Origin: Phytophthora sp. 'mugwort' | Lineage: Eukaryota; Oomycota; Peronosporomycetes; Peronosporales; Peronosporaceae | DNA: 64,000 nt | Assembly (NCBI GenBank): GCA_033558025.1 | Contig: JAUCEF010000009.1 | Coordinates: forward strand, 2,170,001 to 2,234,000 | Reading direction: 5' to 3' | Shown here: positions 53,528 to 63,327 of the stretch, in pieces | How the letters are laid out: the number at the start of each line of letters is the position of its first letter | How positions within the stretch are numbered: the stretch's first letter is position 1 | The notes under the pieces: generated by a model | Told to the model about the DNA's origin: nothing | What the model saw: the letters and a program-made list of their open reading frames with translations, nothing else | Database searches by the model: none | Translations under genes and position numbers: made by a program

Positions 53528-55546
53528 ATGACGCTCGAGGCGCAGCAAGTGCTGAGCTTCTGGTTCGGAGGCGACCAAGCGGAGACGTACCGCTCCAAGT
53601 GGTTTCCCTCGGATGGTTCAGACAGGCAGAAGGCCACAGATGCTGAAGTTGCAGCTCGGTTCGGCGCCCTGTTGGCGCGCGCGGAGGCTGGAGAGCTCGA
53701 GAGCTGGAGCGACGACAGTCCCGACACCTGTGTAGCGCTGATCTTGGTGCTGGATCAGCTCTCTCGCCACGTCTATAGGGACCGCAATGTTGCTGCAAAC
53801 GAGAAGCAACTTAAGTGCAATGATGTCCACGCCCTCGCTGTTGTAGAGCAAAGCTTGCTCTCCAAGCGTTGGCACGAGACGCTGCCCGTGCCGCGCTTCG
53901 TGTTCGCGTTGATGCCGCTGCGTCATTCTCCGACACCGGAACGCCTCAACGACGTGCTAGCGGCTATTGAGACGCGCCGCCAGTTGCAGGAGCAACATGG
54001 AGATTTGTTGGAGAAGTTTCGACGGACGACGACGGGGAGATTGCAACATCTGCGAGAAAATCTCGAGGAGGAGACGACCGCAGGGGTTTCCGACGACGAC
54101 ATCTTAGAGCGAGCGTTCATGGAGACGGATGAGAGCGACATGCCCAGGAACCGATTGTACCGATCAGTGGACGAGTATTTGACGCAGATGAATGCTCACG
54201 AGCACTCGCACTTGGCCGTGTCGCTGTCGGGAGGTGTGGACTCGATGGTGGTGGCATATTTGATGCACAAGTTGAAAGAGAAGCACGGAGGATTCACCAT
54301 CGTCGCGGTGCATATCAACTATGGCAACCGTCCTGAGAGTGGGGCCGAGTATGACTACGTACGGCGATGGTGTGAGAGATTTGGGATTGTTTTCCATGCA
54401 CGCACAATTGACGAGGTGAAGCGCGCGACCACGCGCCGTGATGACTATGAAAAAATCTCGCGTGAGATCCGATACTCGACGTACGCGGAGGTTATGGAGA
54501 AATACAACATCCCGGGCATGTGCTTCGGCCACCACCGGGGGGACGTGCAGGAGAACGTCATCTCGAACATGATGAAGGGGCTGAGTCTTCTCAATCTTAA
54601 CGGCATGGCGGCGAGCAGCATCGTCAACGGCGTGCGTATCTGGCGCCCGTTGCTGGACTTTGATAAGGACGTCATTTTCGAGTTTGCGCACCGATACGGC
54701 GTGCCGTATTTCAAGGACACAACGCCGAAGTGGAGCACACGCGGCAAGCTGCGCAACCACCTCGTGCCGCTGCTGCGGGATATGTACGGCGACGGGTTCC
54801 TCAACAATCTCTCGGCGCTCGGAGCTGAGTCAACACAGTGCTCCGAGCTCGTGGACTCAAAGGTGCTAGCTCCGATCATGAAGTCTGTCGGGCAAAGTGA
54901 AGTGGCTGTGTGGGTGAACTGCAGCCTGCTCACAGACCAACCTTTCTTCGTGTGGAAGGAGGTATTCCGCCAGGTGTGCCACGCTATCATGGGCAACAGT
55001 ATGGTACGCGAGAAGCCTTTGCACGAGTTGGTCCAGAAGTTGGAGCGTCTGGAAGCTGGACCCATAGGCAAGGCCAAACACAAGAACAAGGACGCCGAGG
55101 TGGGGTCATGGGTCACACTCAAGAAGGGCAACCGGTCGTTCCTGACCAAAGACAAGCAGCTCATCATCTTCCGCGACCACTTCTTCCCTCGCAAAACATA
55201 CGTCGCTCCTCAATTCCCCATCGTCGCGGGCGAGACATACGACTTTGGCCCTTGGAAGGTGCAAACAGAGCTGCTGGACGCCGACCACGCCACAGTCCAA
55301 GAGCTCCGTTGCCGTAAGCCGTTGACCGTGTGGGACCTCGTCCACGCGAACGGAGTATCCTACGTGTTCCCAAACGCGCCGCAATTGGTGGTCGACTGCG
55401 ATTCGCGCTTTCACGTGCTGCGCGCCATCGAAAAGGTCATCACGGACGCAATGCCTATCGTCTCGAGTGTCGGCGCCTTCGACGTCGTGACTCAAGGCGA
55501 CAGTACCTCAAAATGGGTACATGTCATCTTGACCTACTCGCAATAG
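53528..55546 (+). CDS. DUF924 + PP-loop ATPase (TilS-like tRNA lysidine synthetase) fusion
   Basis: A single exon of 672 residues. The ATG at 53528 is preferred because the DUF924 signature begins right after it (LSFWFGGDQ). Residues about 5-170 form the DUF924 helical domain: VLDQLSRHVYRD and VFALMPLRHSPTPERL. After a short linker, residues about 228-420 are an N-type ATP pyrophosphatase: the PP-loop SLSGGVDSMVVAYLM (234-239), IVAVHINYGNRPES, then CFGHHRGDVQENVISNMMKG, close to the GHH..D..E motif of bacterial TilS. TilS uses ATP to attach lysine to C34 of tRNA-Ile. The C-terminal 200 residues are less conserved. The tRNA substrate, and whether the protein acts in the cytosol or mitochondria, cannot be told; no clear mitochondrial presequence is seen. 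The fusion is unusual. Confidence 0.85.
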   Translation: MTLEAQQVLSFWFGGDQAETYRSKWFPSDGSDRQKATDAEVAARFGALLARAEAGELESWSDDSPDTCVALILVLDQLSRHVYRDRNVAANEKQLKCNDVHALAVVEQSLLSKRWHETLPVPRFVFALMPLRHSPTPERLNDVLAAIETRRQLQEQHGDLLEKFRRTTTGRLQHLRENLEEETTAGVSDDDILERAFMETDESDMPRNRLYRSVDEYLTQMNAHEHSHLAVSLSGGVDSMVVAYLMHKLKEKHGGFTIVAVHINYGNRPESGAEYDYVRRWCERFGIVFHARTIDEVKRATTRRDDYEKISREIRYSTYAEVMEKYNIPGMCFGHHRGDVQENVISNMMKGLSLLNLNGMAASSIVNGVRIWRPLLDFDKDVIFEFAHRYGVPYFKDTTPKWSTRGKLRNHLVPLLRDMYGDGFLNNLSALGAESTQCSELVDSKVLAPIMKSVGQSEVAVWVNCSLLTDQPFFVWKEVFRQVCHAIMGNSMVREKPLHELVQKLERLEAGPIGKAKHKNKDAEVGSWVTLKKGNRSFLTKDKQLIIFRDHFFPRKTYVAPQFPIVAGETYDFGPWKVQTELLDADHATVQELRCRKPLTVWDLVHANGVSYVFPNAPQLVVDCDSRFHVLRAIEKVITDAMPIVSSVGAFDVVTQGDSTSKWVHVILTYSQ

Positions 55547-55624
55547 AAGTCCGATTTTCAACCAATCCCGGCATGTGTACCATAGTTTTAGTACACCTCG
55601 TTTTGACTGGTCCAACTCCATTTC

Positions 55625-55654
55625 CCAATACTCACTCTTTCTCTCTTGTCTACA
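55625..55654 (+). promoter_or_regulatory. Initiator-like pyrimidine-rich start region of RPB5
   Basis: A TCACTCTTTCTCTC stretch lies just before the ATG at 55655 and fits the oomycete Inr (TCAYTYY) with a very short 5' UTR. Confidence 0.4.
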
Positions 55655-56275
55655 ATGTCGGAGCTAACGCCCGAGGCTTCCCGCTTGTACCGCGTGCGCA
55701 AGACGACGGTCAAGATGCTGCACAACCGCAACTACATTGTGAGTGAGAACGAGCTGGTGATGACGCCCGAGGCCTTCCAGGCGCAGTTTGGGGACAACCC
55801 GACGCGCGAGATGATGACGATCCTCGTGGAGAAGATGGACGACCCGAGTGATAATTTATTCGTCTTCTTCCCCGAGGACACCAAGGTGGGCGTCAAGCCC
55901 ATCCGCAACTACTGCAACCGCATGAAGGACGAGAACGTGACCAAGGCCATCCTCGTAGTGCAAGAGGGCATCACTCCCTTCGCCCGCCAGGCGCTGAACG
56001 AGATGGCGCCGCGTTACAAGATTGAACACTTCAAGGAGACGGAGCTACTCGTGGACATCACGGAGCACACGCTCGTGCCCGTGCACCGTGTGCTCAACCG
56101 CGACGAGAAGGCGGCGCTGCTCAAGCGGTACCGCATCCGCGACTCGCAGCTGCCGCGCATGCAAGTCACGGACCCCATCGCACGCTACTACGGTCTGAAT
56201 CGTGGACAGGTGGTTAAGATCATTCGTCCGTCCGAAACGGCAGGACGCTACGTCACGTATCGCGCCGTCATTTAA
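55655..56275 (+). CDS. RPB5: RNA polymerase subunit RPABC1 (RPB5), shared by Pol I, II and III
   Basis: A single exon of 206 residues, the normal family length (about 210). Start chosen at the ATG giving MSELTPEASRLYRVRKT. The N-terminal jaw domain has RNYIVSENELVMT; the C-terminal domain has HTLVPVHRVL, RYRIRDSQLPRMQVTDPIAR and YYGLNRGQVVKIIRPSETAG, the highly conserved assembly domain shared with archaeal RpoH. RPB5 sits in the lower jaw and contacts downstream DNA. Codon use is strongly GC-biased, as expected for a highly expressed gene. It is convergent with the CDA fusion gene, with about 130 bases between the stops. Confidence 0.97.
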   Translation: MSELTPEASRLYRVRKTTVKMLHNRNYIVSENELVMTPEAFQAQFGDNPTREMMTILVEKMDDPSDNLFVFFPEDTKVGVKPIRNYCNRMKDENVTKAILVVQEGITPFARQALNEMAPRYKIEHFKETELLVDITEHTLVPVHRVLNRDEKAALLKRYRIRDSQLPRMQVTDPIARYYGLNRGQVVKIIRPSETAGRYVTYRAVI

Positions 56276-56407
56276 GGGTGTTTTTTTTTGCTTGCAAGGG
56301 GGACGAGGATACTGGCTGTGTGGCTCTATACTCTTCTCTCCTCCGTTGAAATAGATATTTTTTTCGAGCTCTTATTATTTTTATGTTTGACTGTGTTGAT
56401 TTTAACG

Positions 56408-59400
56408 TTAGTCGCTGTCAAAGACGTCTGAGTCGTATCCGTTCTCGGAGGTTTGTTTCTTTGCAAATGCTGGCTTACCGACGTCGGGTAGTCGACGCAG
56501 CGCACGGATCAAGTGAGCCGCGACGCGTTCTTCCTCGTCGCCGTCATCGTACGTGATGTCGCACGACCCGTTGGGGTGCACACGTTCGATGGTGCCCGGG
56601 AAGTACGTGGTGTGGCCACCGAAACGAGCTTCCACGCGGTCGCCGCGAGAGAATTCCGGTTCAAAGTCGTCGTCTACGTCCCGTCGACTTGTAGGTTGTG
56701 CTGCGACGTCGACTTGGTCGTCACTGTCGTCATCTTCTCCGATATCTGGAGCTAGAAGTTCACGTGCCAAGCGCTGGAGAACTCGTTGAGGAGACCGTGT
56801 GAGCTTCACGTCGTAGCTGCCGTCCGTCCGACAGCCACAGACTTTTCCTCGCAAGTATTCGGTGCGCTGTCTGACCATGACGCGTGCGCCCTCACGGTAG
56901 ACAGCAGATCGAACGTTTCCAAGTACCAGCGCGCTGCGAGCAACGCGCTTCAGTGTCTGGGCTTGGCCGAACTCGTTCATCAAGATGTCGAACGTCCCGT
57001 CCGTACGGCACAAGACGATTTTCCCCTGTCGTCGAGTGTTAGTGCCTTTGTGTGCGACGGTGACGCGTGTGCCCACGTTAAAGCCTGGCTTCATAGCTCC
57101 CGTCAGTTGCTCGTCCTTAGGATCAAGCAAACGCAAGCCACTGAATTCGACGTTGCGTAGATGACGTCCGCTATCAAAGTGGACGTCGGCTACGAAATAG
57201 TCTCGATACACACGTTCAACCGTGCCTCGACCATGAACCATGCTAGCGACACGTGCACCCGACTCAAAACCTCTCCGACGACGAGGGATACGTGATCTTG
57301 TGCTCTCAGTAGAAGACGTATTTGTCTCTGTAGAAGTTTCAGACGAGCTTGAACGAGCCCTAGAACGACTCGGACGACGGCGCTGGCGTGTTCGCACGTG
57401 TCTTGCGCTTGTGCTGGTCTCTGAGGCCGTACTACCTGTGTAGTCGCTGTCGCTGTCGTGTTTGCCATCGTCGTCGTTCTTGCCATCGTCGCCCTTCCGG
57501 CCGTTGTGACGAGAGCTGTGATGGCGTCTTTTGCGCTCTTTACTCGCCTGTCGCTCTTGTCGCCGTTGCTGCTTACGACGAAGAGCGTCGACTTCCTTCT
57601 CCCACTGCGTTCCATTGGATTGAGCACGCTTCAACCTCAAGAACTCGTCATAGTCGGGTCTGCTCTTGTATACACGAGAACGAGGACTTTTGCTGGCTGT
57701 TCGTCTCTTACGTGGAGAAGCAGGAGCTTCTTTCACAGTGTCGTCGATATCAAGAAGGAGGTCGCGAGGGAAGCTCCGGTTGGCGTCAAGCCGCTTCATA
57801 AGCCGGTGGAATGCTGTACGAGAGATGTCTCGACGCCGTATTCGCCCCAGACCTTCGCGCTCGAGGTATCGCAGCACTTGTTCGCGTGACAAGGCTGCGC
57901 CAAGTTCCAAGGCCGCTTGAGCTGCTTCAACTGCATTCAACATGCCGCTTTCGTCTTGCTCCTCGTCGCTCTTTGGTACTACGTCATCATCTTTAGCGCT
58001 ATGGGGTTGTAGAGCGCTGTGTCGCCTTGCGAACCGGTCAAATGCTGTCTCAACCTGCTGTTCGCGTCGATTAAGTCTCCGAATTCGTCGAGGATCCGCG
58101 TCGTCGCTGTCTACAGCTTTGCCGTCTCTCTCGGCGCTATCATCCTCATCGCAGCGGGTTCGAGGCTGCCGTTTGCTGTCTTTTTGGACGTTGGGAGCTG
58201 TCTGTGTCTTTGATTGAGCAATATCGCTAGGAGGTTGAGGACACATTCGTACGTGGCCAGAAGAATGCAGGTGAACCACACGAGTACGATGCATTAAGGC
58301 ATCGTTCCGAAGAGAACGTTTGATAGAGGCTGCCTCTTGTTCACGAGCGTACACTTGAGCGGCAAACTCCAAGCACGCCAACGTGAACTCTGGGAACGTG
58401 AGACTGGAGCTTGTCCCGCTGCTGTCCTTGTTCGTTCCTGGGACTTTCACCGGCCAGAAACTCGCACACCAGACGTTCATTTCATCGCTTGGAACCGTTG
58501 GAAACAACGTCGAGAGCGCACGTGGCACTACCGTTCGAGGCTTTCGTCGTGTGGAATGGACGGGCTCGTACGACGTGAAAAGCTGCTGTAATCTCGCTAT
58601 TCCCGTGGGTTCGGCTCCCTCCACGCCGTCCACCAGCTGTGCATATCGTGCGAGGAACTGAGCAAACGTCATCGCGTCGCTAGACTCGTCCTCCTGTGCG
58701 TCCAACCATCGACACGCTAGTGCCGTGCTCTGTACATCGCTTTGTCCCAGGTCTTTCAGTACTCGCACGAGTCCTGCTTCGTCCAGCGCATTCTCTGGTG
58801 CATGTTGCTCGAAACATTGCCGAAGATTGAGCAGATCCAGCACTGGGAGGCTTGGCCCGAACGCATGCACAGCAAACGCTCCCTGGGTCACGATATGTGT
58901 GTCCGCTGGCTGTGTTGCCAGCTTGGAGAAGGCTCGAGCGAACGATGGGAAGGACACGTTGCCTGTGGTCGCTGCTTCTTGTCCAAACAGTTCGCCACTG
59001 TGCAGCAAACGCTCGACTGCCTGTGCCGTTCCGTCAGCTGGAATGGTACAGCGAAGACATGCTAGCGCCTGTTTGACCTGGTCAAAGTCGAGGAACCCGT
59101 CGTGGTTGGCGTCAAGACGGTCAAACGTTGTCTTGAGGTGAGCGACGGCACTCACGCGGTCGGTATCGAGCACAGCCAGATAGTCTTCAAGCTGTGTGTA
59201 GTCAAGGCCACGTGCAAGAAGCTCCCGGTCGCGTAGTCGATCGACGTGTGTCAGTAGCTTTGTACGATGCAACGGGTGAGTGATTCCCAGTAGCAACTGC
59301 AGATCGCTCGCTTCCAGTAGCACCAACGTGCACCCGTCGACGTTGTTGTGCTCGAACACTTGGCAATATTGTGGAAGCTCGACGTCTTGTGCCAGCCACT

Positions 59401-60253
59401 GGAGCACGTGCTGCGTTGTCCAGTCCTTGACTTCGATCGGTATTGAAGCTGTTGAGACGGAGTTCTGAGTTGACGTTCCATTGCTGTTTAAAGGTGGAGA
59501 TTGAGTCAAGATCTGCGTCAATTCTGAGGCTCTAGCTCGTGGGAATAACGCGGAGCTTCTCGTCTCTTCACTCTCGCCGAGAGCATTCACAAGATACACT
59601 GGAAAGTCTCCGCAATCGGCGAGAAGCTGTCGACAGACGCCACAAGGGAACGGTAGCAGGTGACGCTGCTCACTGCAGATCGCCATCGCGACGACGACTG
59701 ACGTGGAAGCAGACGAGAGCATTTTCATGACGGCAGCTTGCTCTGCACAAACCGTCAGCGCGCCGTGTTCGATGGCTCCAGCGGAATAAATACTTTGAGA
59801 TTCCGTGAGCACAGCAGCTCCAATCCCAACACCCGTCGCTCGAGAAGAACGAGCTTCACGTGCTGCTGCTTCCAGTACGTGCTCCATCTCGCGCTTGCGT
59901 CCCCTGACGTGAGTCAGGACACCGGCAAAGTGTCGTTTGTACAAGGTCCGACGAGCATCCAGACGCTGCTGCAAGACTTCTTCATCGTCGCTTCCCATAC
60001 AGTGATGCCGGACGGACTTGCTGCTAGAGTCTACAAGGTGACGCAAATTCGTGTCGAGACTGTAGATCGCAGCGATTCCTTGTGATCTCGCAGTGAGCTG
60101 TGTCTGACGTCCTTCTTTTACTTGTCGATCATGTCGATGACGCTGTTCCGGGCGTTTGATGGTGGTGTGTCTCTTGCTGAGCTTAAAAGCTCGAGCTTGT
60201 GCTCGTGCGAGTCGTAGCACGCGGTAAAGGTCGTCTTCGAGTTGATTCGACAT
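56408..60253 (-). CDS. Cytidine deaminase + SAM + EF-hand + Tudor-like repeat fusion
   Basis: A single exon of 1281 residues. Residues about 125-245 are a cytidine-deaminase fold with all zinc and catalytic residues: VGIGAAVLTESQSIYSAG, VCAEQAAVMKML (Cys and catalytic Glu) and PFPCGVCRQLLADC. Residues about 275-345 are a SAM domain (VKDWTTQHVLQWLAQDVELP, HNNVDGCTLVLL). An EF-hand with a good loop follows (DRLDANHDGFLDFDQV, about 380). The middle is Ser/Arg/Lys-rich and acidic. The last 280 residues hold about four Tudor/chromo-barrel-like repeats (GARVASMVHGRGTVERVY, GTRVTVAHKG, GARVMVRQRTEYLRGKVCG, GDRVEARFGGHTTYFPGTIE with GSCDITYDDGDEEERV). Free cytidine deaminases recycle pyrimidines; this arrangement suggests a targeted or chromatin/RNA-associated role, which is inference. 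I know of no family with this order. Confidence 0.85.
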   Translation of the reverse strand: MSNQLEDDLYRVLRLARAQARAFKLSKRHTTIKRPEQRHRHDRQVKEGRQTQLTARSQGIAAIYSLDTNLRHLVDSSSKSVRHHCMGSDDEEVLQQRLDARRTLYKRHFAGVLTHVRGRKREMEHVLEAAAREARSSRATGVGIGAAVLTESQSIYSAGAIEHGALTVCAEQAAVMKMLSSASTSVVVAMAICSEQRHLLPFPCGVCRQLLADCGDFPVYLVNALGESEETRSSALFPRARASELTQILTQSPPLNSNGTSTQNSVSTASIPIEVKDWTTQHVLQWLAQDVELPQYCQVFEHNNVDGCTLVLLEASDLQLLLGITHPLHRTKLLTHVDRLRDRELLARGLDYTQLEDYLAVLDTDRVSAVAHLKTTFDRLDANHDGFLDFDQVKQALACLRCTIPADGTAQAVERLLHSGELFGQEAATTGNVSFPSFARAFSKLATQPADTHIVTQGAFAVHAFGPSLPVLDLLNLRQCFEQHAPENALDEAGLVRVLKDLGQSDVQSTALACRWLDAQEDESSDAMTFAQFLARYAQLVDGVEGAEPTGIARLQQLFTSYEPVHSTRRKPRTVVPRALSTLFPTVPSDEMNVWCASFWPVKVPGTNKDSSGTSSSLTFPEFTLACLEFAAQVYAREQEAASIKRSLRNDALMHRTRVVHLHSSGHVRMCPQPPSDIAQSKTQTAPNVQKDSKRQPRTRCDEDDSAERDGKAVDSDDADPRRIRRLNRREQQVETAFDRFARRHSALQPHSAKDDDVVPKSDEEQDESGMLNAVEAAQAALELGAALSREQVLRYLEREGLGRIRRRDISRTAFHRLMKRLDANRSFPRDLLLDIDDTVKEAPASPRKRRTASKSPRSRVYKSRPDYDEFLRLKRAQSNGTQWEKEVDALRRKQQRRQERQASKERKRRHHSSRHNGRKGDDGKNDDDGKHDSDSDYTGSTASETSTSARHVRTRQRRRPSRSRARSSSSETSTETNTSSTESTRSRIPRRRRGFESGARVASMVHGRGTVERVYRDYFVADVHFDSGRHLRNVEFSGLRLLDPKDEQLTGAMKPGFNVGTRVTVAHKGTNTRRQGKIVLCRTDGTFDILMNEFGQAQTLKRVARSALVLGNVRSAVYREGARVMVRQRTEYLRGKVCGCRTDGSYDVKLTRSPQRVLQRLARELLAPDIGEDDDSDDQVDVAAQPTSRRDVDDDFEPEFSRGDRVEARFGGHTTYFPGTIERVHPNGSCDITYDDGDEEERVAAHLIRALRRLPDVGKPAFAKKQTSENGYDSDVFDSD

Positions 60254-60429
60254 CGGCTTGTGAGACTGTCAACGATGGGGGTCACTGCTAGATCCCATGT
60301 CCACACAAATAGCGGCGTTTGCGACAGTGCAGCCTGCATCAGGAAGGTCTCGAATGCTAGTTTGCCATTAGTTTCGCAGTATTATTTTCCATTTGGGATA
60401 TATACACACAACGTCGACGGTGCTCTGGC

Positions 60430-62457
60430 TTATGAGACTTCTCGAGCTGGTTCGCCGGCCTCTTGCCGCGTCTGCGCGTCTGTCAGCTTGCTGCTAGTCC
60501 TATCGAGTTGGTCACTAGTGGTGCTCTGCGACTCGGCCTTGGTAGCAGCTTGTGCGTCGTCTGGCGTGGCCTCCGTTGCACGTCTTGATGTCTTGACCGT
60601 ACTCTCCGTCTTGTCCTCCTCAGCAGTAGCGGGGGTCACGGGCGTCACGGGTGTGACAGATGCCTGTGTCGTCGCAAAGCTGTCGTTGTCTTCCTCGCTG
60701 CCATTGCCAGTAGCTGCCGTTGCGTCGTCGTCAACTTCCGGGTGGAAATGCCTCATCTCGTCCCAAATCAGCTTCTGCAGCACGGGTTTCGTCAGCTTTT
60801 CATTCTCAAAATCAAAGTCAAAGCTCGACGTGGCCGTGGTCTCGTCCTCGACATTGCGAATCGACGCCAAGTACGGGTGTGCCAGCGCCTCGTCCACACT
60901 GATCCGTTTATTAGGGTCAATCACCAGCATTTTCTGCAGCAGATCCAGCGCTTCCGGCGCCAAGTCGGCGAACATGTGCGTCAACGGCTTGGTCGGGTTT
61001 GGTCCGCGCTTGTGGAACTCAGCATTCATGAACTTGCGGGCACGGGCATTAGTCAAAAAGTAGAGTTCCTGGTCGTTCGGAGCGCCCAGCGCATTCATAA
61101 TCAAATGCAGCTGGTCAATGTAGTCCTGGCCTGGAAACAGCGGCTTACGGGACATCATTTCAGCGAAGATACAGCCCATGGACCACACGTCCACCTCGCG
61201 TGTGTACTTCATGCAGCCCAGCATAATCTCTGGCGCCCGATACCACCGCGTGACGACATATTCCGTAAGTTCGAGCTCTTCTTCAGGGAAAACGCCTCTG
61301 GCCAGTCCAAAATCGCAGATTTTTAGCTCACAATTGGCATTCACAAGCACGTTCGACGGCTTGAGATCTCTGTGAATCACATTGGCCGAGTGCACATACT
61401 TCATGGCACAGAGCATCTGATACATAAAGAAGGCAATATGTTCGTCCGAGAGCGCGTGTCGCGAGTAAATGACGCGGTGCAGGTCTGTAGCCATCAATTG
61501 AGACACAATATACACGTCTTCAAACTTGGAGAGCGCCACAGGCTCGAAAATATCTTCCACGCCCAATACGCACTTGTGGTTCAGATGACGCATCAATTTA
61601 ATCTCACGGACAATGCGTTTGGCATCTGTGAGATCATCAAATGCACGCTGGATATTCTTGATTGCTACCGTCGTGCCAGTGTTGGAATCTGTGGCGGAAA
61701 TCACGACGCCGTAAGCTCCAGACCCGATAGTTTTGACATATTCGAAACTAGAGGGAATCTCGAATCGAGTATTGGAGGTCATGAAACATTGCGTCCCGGG
61801 CCGTGTCGCTGGTAGATACTTGGGTTTATTCGCGGCATTGGCCACTGCTGCTGCCTCGTCCGCTCGTTGCTTCTCCCGGAGCTTCTTAGCAGCCTCAGCA
61901 CGACTGCGTTCTTCTTGTTTCTGATCCTCGGACGCTTGTTTACCGTACGTGACAAAACTACCGTCTTTTGTAGGCACCATAGCGTGATTCCAACGTATCG
62001 CTTCTTGGAGGGCATTTTTCCAGGCCTCGTATGACTTCTGGTCTTCTGCTTCGAGGATCATGACCTTAGTGCCACAACGTAGCTCGATACGGCGCGGATT
62101 CTTGACGGTGTTGACGTGTCCTAGCACGTGTCCTGGTCCGATAGGCGTCTCGGAGCATAAGGTTAACGAGTCTTTGCTGGTATAATACCCCAGCGTCATG
62201 TGCCGCTCCTCGAGTCGCAGGATAAAGTACCGACGGGTCCACATTTTTAATCGCAGACCCTGTTTAAGCAGATATCCTTCCTGGATCACGTCGGCCGAGC
62301 GGAAGACCACGGCCGGATGCGAGCGGCTTGGGACAGCCTTGCCGTGTAGCCACATGGAGAAGAGCGAGCGGTTCTTGGTCACGTACACGCCGTCGCCATT
62401 CTTGTCGTCGGACGCGCGACCGGCGCCGTCCTGTGATCCGCGCGAGCTCATGAACAC
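60430..62457 (-). CDS. PH-domain MAP kinase (TEY type)
   Basis: A single exon of 675 residues. A pleckstrin-homology domain spans about residues 55-155 (EGYLLKQGLRLKMWTRRYF, then SYEAWKNALQEA), predicted to bind phosphoinositides and bring the kinase to membranes. A charged helix (about 175-205) links it to a MAP kinase domain: P-loop GSGAYGVV (245-252), VAIK Lys267, IHRDLKPSN (HRD 362-364), DFG at 382-384, activation loop ELTEYVVTRWYRAPE (Thr398 and Tyr400), then DVWSMGCIFAEMM. The TEY loop implies ERK-type activation by a MAPKK. The tail is Ser/Thr/Asp-rich. PH-MAPKs of this type are known from oomycetes and are absent from animals and plants. An initiator-like CTCATTCCGCC lies upstream (minus strand, about 62530). 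Confidence 0.95.
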   Translation of the reverse strand: MFMSSRGSQDGAGRASDDKNGDGVYVTKNRSLFSMWLHGKAVPSRSHPAVVFRSADVIQEGYLLKQGLRLKMWTRRYFILRLEERHMTLGYYTSKDSLTLCSETPIGPGHVLGHVNTVKNPRRIELRCGTKVMILEAEDQKSYEAWKNALQEAIRWNHAMVPTKDGSFVTYGKQASEDQKQEERSRAEAAKKLREKQRADEAAAVANAANKPKYLPATRPGTQCFMTSNTRFEIPSSFEYVKTIGSGAYGVVISATDSNTGTTVAIKNIQRAFDDLTDAKRIVREIKLMRHLNHKCVLGVEDIFEPVALSKFEDVYIVSQLMATDLHRVIYSRHALSDEHIAFFMYQMLCAMKYVHSANVIHRDLKPSNVLVNANCELKICDFGLARGVFPEEELELTEYVVTRWYRAPEIMLGCMKYTREVDVWSMGCIFAEMMSRKPLFPGQDYIDQLHLIMNALGAPNDQELYFLTNARARKFMNAEFHKRGPNPTKPLTHMFADLAPEALDLLQKMLVIDPNKRISVDEALAHPYLASIRNVEDETTATSSFDFDFENEKLTKPVLQKLIWDEMRHFHPEVDDDATAATGNGSEEDNDSFATTQASVTPVTPVTPATAEEDKTESTVKTSRRATEATPDDAQAATKAESQSTTSDQLDRTSSKLTDAQTRQEAGEPAREVS

Positions 62458-63327
62458 AAGGGGTGAAGGCTCGAGAGCGTTGTGCTGCTTGGGGTGGTTT
62501 CTTACCGACTGCCTATATTGTTTAGAGGCGGAATGAGTGAGGTGGCAGTTTTGTGAGATTGAGATAGTGGATATCTGTGTGTGATGATATCTGGGAGAGC
62601 GGGTGATTTCAGGTTATTGATCGATTTGTATGGGAGGTAGGTTTGATTGATTGGCATTGTTTATTGTGATGAAGGTTTGCGGTAATGGCAGCTGTCTTTT
62701 GCCCTTACATACGATTCCAGAGGTGTTCGTCTTTTCAGCGCGATTTGAGATGAAAATATTTGGCTGGTGAGCGCGAACCTTCTGCTTGCGAATTGTGGCT
62801 GAGGAGAGGTGTATGCCACTGAGGGGACATGTGTAGACTGGAACGCCGTGGCAATACAGTGACAATGGTCGGTGGTGATGCAGCAAATAACAATCACAAC
62901 GAGTCGACTAATTACGTGGTAACTTTTAACGACGGAGAAACGGCCGTGTCTGTCAAAATAGGGTGTAACAGCTAGCAAATAGGTGTGGAACAACTCTGAA
63001 TTAGCGACTAAATCGTTGCTTGGAGCCATGTGTCGTCGAGCCAGCAACTCGCTGACTACATTCCGACACCTCGTCGACAATATCTGTCTTCAACAACGAC
63101 GTGGCAACAGCTACAATATTAACAACAGGACACTACAATTCCGTACTTACTGCTAGTATAACAAGTTTTCGCACCAACTGAAAAAAGTTCATTCGTGCCA
63201 TTGCAATACATGCATCTGCCATCAGTCCATTGAGAAAATTATTGGTTGGACTTGTACAATAAAATGACTCGATATGCGTTCGTTCCTGAGTTTAACAGCA
63301 AAGAAATGACTCAAAATGTTCTCGTTT
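62458..63327. other. Upstream region of the PH-MAPK and 3' flank of the GT71 gene
   Basis: About 870 bases with no recognised gene. The PH-MAPK promoter lies next to 62458; an Inr-like CTCATTCCGCC is at about 62523-62537 on the minus strand. ORFs at 62614-63080 have no family resemblance. Confidence 0.45.

Noticed and set aside
54164..55495. Minus-strand ORFs of 129-249 residues
   Set aside because: Antisense shadows of the DUF924/PP-loop gene.
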